Made by a program: the position numbers and the translations under genes. 32,395 bases of DNA from JAQGMV01 sp035525455 (GTDB lineage Bacteria; Pseudomonadota; Gammaproteobacteria; Burkholderiales; SG8-41), in NCBI GenBank assembly GCA_035525455.1, contig DATLEF010000041.1, positions 1 through 32,395 on the forward strand, given 5' to 3'. Under the pieces are notes generated by a model. The model had not been told where the DNA came from. It worked only from the letters and a program-made list of their open reading frames with translations, and did no database searches. The stretch's first letter is position 1, and each line of letters starts with the position of its first letter. This document shows positions 24,351 to 30,450 of this stretch, piece by piece.

Positions 24351-25457
24351 CTATGCGGCCGCACCAGTCACGATCACCTCATTGGCATCAGCCACGAAGC
24401 GATGATCGAAATCTGTCGAGACCCGTTCCATGAACTGCACCATCTCGTCGAAGCGCGGGTCCGAGCGCTGCAACGGTTCGGGCCTGAGCTTCGTGTCGAT
24501 GATGACCGGGAGAAACGAGACTTTGGAGACACCCTTATTGGAGACGCGCGCCTTGGCGATGAGACTCCGCTTCGCGTCGGCGCCGTAGGCGAGCTTCGGA
24601 TAGTCCCGATCGAGCGTCACGCCATATTGCTGCTCGAACGCTTTCGCTTTCTCCGGCGTTTTTTCCACTGAGCTCATGATGAAGTTGCTCAAGCTGTAAA
24701 AACAGACCTTGCCGCGGTGCACGCCGATCGCCTTAGGCGTGTGGGCGTGATGTCCGAGAATCAGATCGGCGCCGGCGTCGAATGCCGCTTTCGCAACGAG
24801 CGGCTGATAATCTGCGACGAGTGCCGGGATGAAGTGTATGCCCCAGTGGAAAGACAGCACCACGACGTCCGCAGTCTCCTTTGCCGCGCGCACGTCGGCC
24901 AGCAGCGCCGAGAGATCTTCTTCAAAGGGCACCGTCACGACTTTGGGCGGAATGCCCGGCTGGTAATCGAACGGCTCGTAGTAGGTGTGGACGCGCAGCG
25001 GCGCAATGCCGGGTTTGTCGTTGGTTGCCCAATACGCGTTATTCAGAATCGAGCAATAGGCGAGAAAAGCGACGCGCGTGCCTTTTATTTCAACTGTTGC
25101 CGGCCGGCGAGCGTCTTCCAGATTGCGTCCGGCCCCGATGACCTGCATGCCCCGGTCTCGCAACACGGCTATCGTGTCGAGCATCGCGTCCGCGCCCCAG
25201 TCCATGGCGTGGTTGCTCGCAAGCGAAACGACGTTGAAGCCGCAATCGCTGAAGACCGACGCCATATGCGGCTTCAGGCGGCTGTGCGCGCCGCCCGAAG
25301 CGAGCTGCAATGCGCCGCGCTCGGAGTAAACGCGCTCCACTTGCGCGAAGCGGATGTCGGCATCGGCAAGCACAGGCCGTACGAGCTCACTGTATCGTTC
25401 GAGCGGCTGATCGATCGGACCGACATCGCCGCAGCCCAAAATGACGACTTCGCTCAT
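24351..25457 (-). CDS. CapA/YwtB-family metallophosphatase-like protein
   Basis: The 368-aa product belongs to the CapA (PGA_cap) family, a calcineurin-like metallophosphatase fold. Its motifs are in order: GCGDVGP near the N-terminus, SLASNHAMDWG (about 78-88), SFHWGIHFIP (about 202-211), ILGHHAHTPK (about 234-243) and FYSLSNFIM. In Bacillus CapA is needed for poly-gamma-glutamate capsule export, but most proteobacterial members are uncharacterised. No signal peptide is visible: the metallophosphatase core begins at residue 2, so this copy may be cytoplasmic. It starts 26 bases after the gene ending at 25484 and may be co-transcribed with the lapG-lapD group; downstream lies the polymer-acylation pair. 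Confidence 0.88.
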   Translation of the reverse strand: MSEVVILGCGDVGPIDQPLERYSELVRPVLADADIRFAQVERVYSERGALQLASGGAHSRLKPHMASVFSDCGFNVVSLASNHAMDWGADAMLDTIAVLRDRGMQVIGAGRNLEDARRPATVEIKGTRVAFLAYCSILNNAYWATNDKPGIAPLRVHTYYEPFDYQPGIPPKVVTVPFEEDLSALLADVRAAKETADVVVLSFHWGIHFIPALVADYQPLVAKAAFDAGADLILGHHAHTPKAIGVHRGKVCFYSLSNFIMSSVEKTPEKAKAFEQQYGVTLDRDYPKLAYGADAKRSLIAKARVSNKGVSKVSFLPVIIDTKLRPEPLQRSDPRFDEMVQFMERVSTDFDHRFVADANEVIVTGAAA

Positions 25458-25483
25458 GCTTGATGCGGATGGTTACGAGCGCA

Positions 25484-26200
25484 CTACTTCGGCCAGAGCC
25501 GCTGAGCGACGTGAGGCGAACCGGGGGCATGCATGAGGCGCCGCACGACTTTGTCGCTCCACGCTGCGACTTCGGGATAAGGCTTTTCATGCGCCGGAAA
25601 ATACTTGTCGCGCGCTTCGAGAGATTCGAATTCGTACAGCACGCCGTGCCTGGACCATCCGGTTACTCCGACGAGTTTCCGCACGCGCACGAGCCCCGGC
25701 AACTTGGCCATGCACGGCAGGCGCCAGCGCGCGTACCACGTAAGCAGATCATCTCCATCTGCCGGAGTCGGACCTGGATTGAAGCTTCCCACCTGTACGC
25801 AGCGCGCGAGACCCGGATCGGTATGCGCCGACGCGGCGGGGCCCTCGGCGCGTGCCTCCTCGGCCATGATGCTCATGCGCTCACGAACGCGCAGTGCAAG
25901 CATCTTCTTATCAGCCGGAGCTGCGTCTTCGGACGCCTCATCGGGGCGCGGCTTTGAAAACGCATGCGCGGTATCCGCACCGATCAGCAGGATGTAATCG
26001 TTGCCTTTCGGAACCGAGTCGTCATCGGTGTGTCCGAGGCGGTCCGGTACCGCTCTCTTCTCGGTCGCGTAATGGGCAGCCCAGCGAATGCCGGGTCGGT
26101 TTAAAACCGCGGGCAGATATCGCTCATGCAGCCAGCCGAGATACTCCTCGCGATTGCGGTCGGGAAGGTCGTACCAGCTTATGCAAATGCCTCGATCCAT
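25484..26200 (-). CDS. Duplicated dimeric alpha/beta-barrel (EthD-like) protein
   Basis: From the ATG at 26200 (AAGGA eight bases upstream) the product is 238 aa. It seems to hold two ferredoxin-like dimeric alpha/beta-barrel halves. The first is about 5-110 (ICISWYDLPDRNREEYLGWLHE, read in parts). The second is about 145-235, with LLTWYARWRLPCMAKLPGLVRVRK and GVLYEFESLEARDKYF (in parts). Each half has the (W/T)-Y ... W-x-x-x-x-(L/M)P-x-(L/V)-x-x-x-P/L-G-(I/L) pattern seen in EthD and related proteins. An acidic linker joins the halves. No catalytic signature was recognised. It follows the racemase-like gene by 70 bases on the same strand. Function is unknown; small-molecule binding or degradation is a guess. 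Confidence 0.7.
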   Translation of the reverse strand: MDRGICISWYDLPDRNREEYLGWLHERYLPAVLNRPGIRWAAHYATEKRAVPDRLGHTDDDSVPKGNDYILLIGADTAHAFSKPRPDEASEDAAPADKKMLALRVRERMSIMAEEARAEGPAASAHTDPGLARCVQVGSFNPGPTPADGDDLLTWYARWRLPCMAKLPGLVRVRKLVGVTGWSRHGVLYEFESLEARDKYFPAHEKPYPEVAAWSDKVVRRLMHAPGSPHVAQRLWPK

Positions 26201-26270
26201 GCGGAGGTTCCTTCGGTTGTGAATTTCAGCGCGCGAAAGCGCTCCGATGCGCCCCTGCACGCGACGTGCA

Positions 26271-27011
26271 TCAGAGGTTCGCCAGCACTTTGCCCCAACG
26301 TGCGTCCGGCCGGTGCAGCATGCGATCACCGGCCGCATGCAGAGCCGCCCAGGTCGTCGAGAGTATATTGAGAAGGACCGGCCGGCCGAACTCTGCCTCC
26401 AGCAACGGCACCGCGTGTATGGCGTACCACAGGCCGCCCGGCATCAAAAGCGCCTGAGCCTCGGGCGCTTCGCGCAGTACCTGCGCACCGAGCTCGAGCG
26501 CCAGCGCGTGATCGGCTGCCGAGTTCGCTTCCTTGTTCTGCTGCAGCGAGCGTGCACGCGAGCGGCGCGCAATCACTTCGATACCGGCGTCTGCAAGATA
26601 ACTCGTGAGCGCGCTATTCACCGTCTCGGGCCAGCGCGTAGCGAGCGCAATTCGTGTCGCGCCGAAATGCTGCAATGTTGCGATGTGCGCTTCCAGATCG
26701 GTATCACAGGTCAATCCGGTGCGCTCTTTACCCTCGGCCAGTATCTCCCGCCTCGTCTTCCGGCCGAGCGCAGATGCGCCGGGAACACCGCTCAACGAGA
26801 TACGATCCACGCCTTTTTTCGCCAGCACCTCGAAGCGCTGCCATAGGGTCGGCAACTCGGCCTCGACCGCCGCCAGCGTGTAGTCGCCCAGATTGAGGCC
26901 GGTCGTGACCAGCATCATGCCTTCGGGCGCCGTGCGATAGAACTGGTACGCGTCCAGATCCGTGTAGAGATGGGGTATGACGTAACCGAGCTGATACCAC
27001 GGGCTGATCAT
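26271..27011 (-). CDS. Asp/Glu racemase-superfamily (maleate isomerase/arylmalonate decarboxylase-like) protein lacking catalytic cysteines
   Basis: The 246-aa product has the two-lobed fold pattern of maleate isomerases and arylmalonate decarboxylases, with strand-loop LVTTGLNLG near 34-42 and a second-lobe ALLMPGGLWYAIHAVPLLEAEFGRPVL (188-213, read in parts) that aligns with the family's S-C-G-G-L ... G-x-P-V block. In the family two cysteines act, one per lobe. Here the first position reads SLSGVPG (S74/G75) and the second reads MPGG (P191). The only cysteine in the protein is C102, away from both sites. So classic racemase or isomerase chemistry looks unlikely. The ATG lies six bases after the lapD stop, so translation is probably coupled to lapD. 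Confidence 0.8.
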   Translation of the reverse strand: MISPWYQLGYVIPHLYTDLDAYQFYRTAPEGMMLVTTGLNLGDYTLAAVEAELPTLWQRFEVLAKKGVDRISLSGVPGASALGRKTRREILAEGKERTGLTCDTDLEAHIATLQHFGATRIALATRWPETVNSALTSYLADAGIEVIARRSRARSLQQNKEANSAADHALALELGAQVLREAPEAQALLMPGGLWYAIHAVPLLEAEFGRPVLLNILSTTWAALHAAGDRMLHRPDARWGKVLANL

Positions 27012-27017
27012 GCTCGG

Positions 27018-29045
27018 TTATTCAGGTTTACCGATGTAATACCCTTGCGCGCCGTCCACTCCCAGGCTCTTCACCATGTCGAACTGACGCTCGTTTTCGA
27101 CCCACTCCATGATCACCTGTATGCCCAGACCATGTGCGATACCAACCAGCGCCTGCACGAAGAACTGGCGATCGGTCGATGTGAGTATGTCCGGCGTGAA
27201 ACTGCCATCGATCTTGATGTAGTCCACGACCAGGCTGCGCAGATAGCCGAGCGAGGCGGCACTCTGACCAAAGCGGTCGATCGACATGCGTACTCCGGTC
27301 TCGCGCAGCCGCGCAAAAATCGGCTTGATGTCCTGAATTTTGGAGCTGATCGCGTTCTCTGCCACTTCGAGTATGAGGTTGCGTGCGATGTCGGGCTGCG
27401 CGCGCAGCTTTGCGACGAGCCAGGTGACGAATTCGGGATCGACGATCGACTCCATCGAAAGATTCACGGCAGTCGGCCCGCCTTGTACCGGACCGTGTAT
27501 CTGGACATGCTGCATCACCTTGTCGATGACAATCTGATCGAGCAGCCGCAACGCGCCCAACCGTTTCGCCGCCGCTATGAAAAGACCGGCGCGTATCATG
27601 CTCCCGTCGGTACCGACGATACGCACGCAGGCTTCGGTGCGATAGCGCCAGGCCGCCTCCTCGCCTACACACGGTTTCACGGTCTGATACTGCAGTGCCA
27701 CGCGGTCCGGAGACAGCCCAACCTGGAACATGCCGCTGATTTCGAGATACAGGGCGGACGATTTCCCCGTCGCATCCGCTTCCTGCACGTGCCACGCGGG
27801 CGCATCGCGCGCCTGCGCTGTAGCGAGCGCCGCATTTGCTGCAGCCATCACCTTACCGAACGAAGCGTCCTCGCTATAGCGGTAGTACGCAATGCCGACG
27901 TGCGCCATGATGCTCGTTTCGGTGTGCGGGAACTCCTCTATTTCGCCGAGCTCCTTCACCAGCTCGTCGCCCAAAGCGGGCACGGCCGCCTCGGCTATGT
28001 CGGGAACGAGAAGGGCGAATTCGGGTCCATCGAGCCGCGCCAGTAACGACCGCTCGTCCCGCGCGGCAAAGCGGTTCAGAATCGTCGCCGTCTGCGCGAG
28101 CAGCCCGTCGCCGGCGACCCGGCCGTTGCGCTCGTTGTAGGCCGCGAATCCGCGTATTCGGATGATTACCAGCGCGCCCGAAGCGAACTTGGTCGGCGCC
28201 CCGATCAGATGCCGCAGCCGTTCGCTGAAATCACTGCGGTTCATGAGGCCGGTGACTTCGTCCACGTACGCTTTCTGGCGCATCTTCTCGGCGAGCTCGC
28301 TCTGCTCGGTCAGCATGCGTTCGACCGCGACGACCATGGAATTCAGAGCGAACGTGATGCGGTGCAGCTCTCTTGCCCACGGCAGTTTCTTCAGCGTCGT
28401 AAATTCACGCTTCGCAATGTTGATCGCCTGCTGCTCCATATCGCGCAACGGCCGCAGCGCGCGGCCCATTATGACGAGCACCAGGACGAGCGAGACGATC
28501 GCCACGATGAAGAGCACCCACGCCGAGCGCACCGATACTCGCCAGAGCTCCGAGTACGCGTGACCTGCATGGCTCACGACTTCGACGACGGCAACCTGCC
28601 GCCATCCGTCCATGACCGTCGCGTCCATGCGCGGCGTTTTAAGCGGGAACGCTTTGATGAACCATCCCGGTACGCCTTCCACTGCTTCCTCGAGGCGTTT
28701 AGCGACCAGCACCTCGCCATTGCTTCGCTTCACGAGAATTTCGCGGTAGTAACCGCGGTCGAAAATCGCGTTGGCCATCGTGTCGATCGTAGCAACGTCG
28801 TTGGACTTCGCGCTGTGCGTGATCGAGAGTCCGAGCGAGGTGGCGGTATCCTGCGCATGGGACTCCATGGCGCGCTGGAGGTAATCTCTGGTGCTGCTCA
28901 CCACGACGGCGAGCGTCGCGAAGAAGACCAGCACCCACATCAGTGAAATGATAAAGGCGAGTAGGTGCGAAACCTTGATCTGCACCTTGCTTCTTTCCAA
29001 TGGTGCGTGTTCCACGGGCGGCCGCTGCTGGTTACTTTCGCTCAT
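27018..29045 (-). CDS. lapD: LapD-type c-di-GMP receptor with degenerate GGDEF and EAL domains
   Basis: LapD is the inner-membrane receptor that, when bound to c-di-GMP, holds the protease LapG in the periplasm. The 675-aa product has TM1 (about 25-50), a periplasmic LapD_MoxY_N domain (about 52-172), TM2 (174-194), a HAMP helix, then GGDEF and EAL domains. In Pseudomonas LapD a Trp in this region contacts LapG; Trp128 in GVPGWF is a plausible equivalent. The GGDEF motif reads DGPEF (339-343). The EAL motif reads EAC (471-473) and the DDFG motif reads DRFG (590-593), so neither synthesis nor hydrolysis is expected, as in known LapD. ATG has TGAGG upstream. It begins 51 bases after lapG and is followed by the racemase-like gene. 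Confidence 0.95.
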   Translation of the reverse strand: MSESNQQRPPVEHAPLERSKVQIKVSHLLAFIISLMWVLVFFATLAVVVSSTRDYLQRAMESHAQDTATSLGLSITHSAKSNDVATIDTMANAIFDRGYYREILVKRSNGEVLVAKRLEEAVEGVPGWFIKAFPLKTPRMDATVMDGWRQVAVVEVVSHAGHAYSELWRVSVRSAWVLFIVAIVSLVLVLVIMGRALRPLRDMEQQAINIAKREFTTLKKLPWARELHRITFALNSMVVAVERMLTEQSELAEKMRQKAYVDEVTGLMNRSDFSERLRHLIGAPTKFASGALVIIRIRGFAAYNERNGRVAGDGLLAQTATILNRFAARDERSLLARLDGPEFALLVPDIAEAAVPALGDELVKELGEIEEFPHTETSIMAHVGIAYYRYSEDASFGKVMAAANAALATAQARDAPAWHVQEADATGKSSALYLEISGMFQVGLSPDRVALQYQTVKPCVGEEAAWRYRTEACVRIVGTDGSMIRAGLFIAAAKRLGALRLLDQIVIDKVMQHVQIHGPVQGGPTAVNLSMESIVDPEFVTWLVAKLRAQPDIARNLILEVAENAISSKIQDIKPIFARLRETGVRMSIDRFGQSAASLGYLRSLVVDYIKIDGSFTPDILTSTDRQFFVQALVGIAHGLGIQVIMEWVENERQFDMVKSLGVDGAQGYYIGKPE

Positions 29046-29096
29046 TGTCGCCTCACCCTGTTCCTCGAGATGGTTTTTCGATGTTTATGCGTATGG

Positions 29097-29753
29097 TCAC
29101 AACGCGCGGCTCATCCGCGAACGCAGGTCTTTCCAATGGCCGATCCTGTCCGATCCACCGACGGACTGTGAGCGACCGGACTGCTCCTTGGCGAGCCACA
29201 GTCCCGAGCCGTTGAAGCTGTATACCGGAAGCAGATCGGTTCTGCGGCTTGCCGGCTGAATCCGTTTATCGATGTTGTCCAGAATGAGCGGCTCGGCATC
29301 GGGTGTGGGGAAATAGGCGAGCACCATGTGCGCCTGGCGGAATATGACCAGCTCTTTGACATAGGTAATACGCAGCTTATCGTCGGAGACACCGAGCGCG
29401 ACCAAAGTAAAGTATTTGGCAATCGAGAAATCTTCGCAGTCGCCACCGTTAGTCGACAGGAACTCGATTGGAGTCGCCCAGTAATCTTCCTTTCCCCAGT
29501 GCTCGAGATCACTTACGAATGGCGTCTGGTTCATGAAATCGTTCACGAGCTCGAGTTTCTCGCGCTCGCCGAGAGTTTTGTATTTCGGAGTGACGAGGAT
29601 GTCGCGCCAGGCCGTCAGCCGGGACTTCGCGACCGGACCAAAGTTCTGGGCGAGCTGCGCGATCTGCGCATCGCTGATGACTGCCAGATCGGCAGCCAGA
29701 ACTGCGGCAAGCGGAAGGACAACGAAAAGAAACCGGAGCCAGCGCAAAAGCAT
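29097..29753 (-). CDS. lapG: LapG-type periplasmic cysteine protease (BTLCP family)
   Basis: LapG cuts the N-terminal retention region of LapA-type adhesins to release them from the cell. From the ATG at 29753 the product is 218 aa, with an N-terminal signal peptide (hydrophobic about 4-21). The catalytic triad is visible as Cys106 in GGDCEDF, His142 in RQAHMVL, and Asp159 in LILDNID. Asp105, Glu107 and Asp108 flank the Cys, as in LapG proteins that bind calcium. GGGGGGAG lies about six bases before the ATG, which decides this start over the longer in-frame reading to 29855. lapD follows 51 bases downstream, so lapG-lapD is likely one transcript. Confidence 0.95.
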   Translation of the reverse strand: MLLRWLRFLFVVLPLAAVLAADLAVISDAQIAQLAQNFGPVAKSRLTAWRDILVTPKYKTLGEREKLELVNDFMNQTPFVSDLEHWGKEDYWATPIEFLSTNGGDCEDFSIAKYFTLVALGVSDDKLRITYVKELVIFRQAHMVLAYFPTPDAEPLILDNIDKRIQPASRRTDLLPVYSFNGSGLWLAKEQSGRSQSVGGSDRIGHWKDLRSRMSRAL

Positions 29754-29850
29754 GGCGCTCCCCCCTTTGGACCTACAGATCGATGCGATCGCTCGCTTCC
29801 CTGTTGCTCTTTGCACCCGAAACCCGCCGGAGTTTCTTTTTTGTGAGCGG

Positions 29851-29879
29851 ATCATAACGCGCGGCGCGACTCGTTGCGA
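29851..29879 (-). promoter_or_regulatory. Putative promoter upstream of lapG
   Basis: On the minus strand TATGAT (29856-29851) matches the sigma70 -10 consensus closely and lies 17 bases after a weak -35-like TCGCAA (29879-29874). It would give a leader of about 90 bases before lapG. The gap between the 152-aa gene and lapG (159 bases) is large enough to hold it. Only the -10 is good. Confidence 0.35.
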
Positions 29880-29912
29880 GTGCGGCGTGTGTTTAGGTAG
29901 TCTGCGGCCCCA

Positions 29913-30371
29913 TTAGACGTCAGTGATCAGCGTTCCGTGCGCGAGGAGATCGGCTATGATCGTGCTCGCGCTGCGGGCCCCGCCCGCAGTAAGATCCCCA
30001 ACACCCTGCAGGACGATCTCAGTTTCATGCCACTTGACTTCGCCGCTCGTGGAAACATGGACCGTGGTGTTTGTCCCATCTGATGTGAATTTCAGATAAG
30101 CGTCGAGATTGCCGTCGTGCTCGCCTTGCAGCAGGTCTGCGAGATGCAACATGTCCACATCCGAGACAGCAGAAAAGCCCGACTGTACTGCAGCCACTTG
30201 CGGGGCGGCCCCGTTCGCGGCGTCCTGATCGGCGCGTGCCTGCGGCGCACCGTCTAACACCCCTTCTACGATCAGATCCTTGGCGCTGTCTTCTGCGGCT
30301 GGAGTCGCGCTCTCTGCCGATTCGGTCGGCAGGGGCGTCCCCCCCTCGGTCGTATTGTTGGATTCCGCCAC
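29913..30371 (-). CDS. Small protein consisting of an acidic linker and a type I secretion C-terminal module
   Basis: The 152-aa product begins at a GTG with AGGAG seven bases upstream; an in-frame TAG lies four codons before the GTG, so it is not a continuation of the adhesin. Residues 1-70 are acidic, Ala/Glu/Pro-rich and probably disordered. Residues 72-152 match the C-terminal domain of large type I secreted adhesins (T1SS_VCA0849 type): LHLADLLQG, LDAYLKFT, TTVHVSTSG, IVLQGVGDL and a final IIADLLAHGTLI. In adhesins this module ends the protein; here it is separate, without RTX repeats. The adhesin gene lies 79 bases upstream and lapG 159 bases downstream. A role as a small type I secreted companion is inferred. 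Confidence 0.82.
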   Translation of the reverse strand: MAESNNTTEGGTPLPTESAESATPAAEDSAKDLIVEGVLDGAPQARADQDAANGAAPQVAAVQSGFSAVSDVDMLHLADLLQGEHDGNLDAYLKFTSDGTNTTVHVSTSGEVKWHETEIVLQGVGDLTAGGARSASTIIADLLAHGTLITDV

Positions 30372-30391
30372 GAGAATCTCCTAGTGAGAAC

Positions 30392-30423
30392 AGGCACGGC
30401 GCGCTGTATTGCGCGCCGTGCCT
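30392..30423 (-). repeat. Perfect 13-bp inverted repeat between adhesin and small secretion-module gene
   Basis: AGGCACGGCGCGC (30392-30404) pairs perfectly with GCGCGCCGTGCCT (30411-30423) around TGTATT. It lies in the 79-base gap, 21 bases before the GTG of the 152-aa gene. Neither side is followed by a T-run, so it is not a classic Rho-independent terminator. It could stabilise or partly terminate the adhesin mRNA, or control translation of the small gene. A shorter hairpin (AGCGA/TCGCT, then TT) lies directly after the adhesin stop. Confidence 0.8.
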
Positions 30424-30450
30424 CGTCCTGCTTAAAGCGATACTTCGCTC

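Noticed and set aside
29819..29843. Hairpin GAAAC/GTTTC followed by a T-run on the plus strand
   Set aside because: Looks like a terminator, but no plus-strand gene ends here; likely chance or part of the lapG leader read in reverse.
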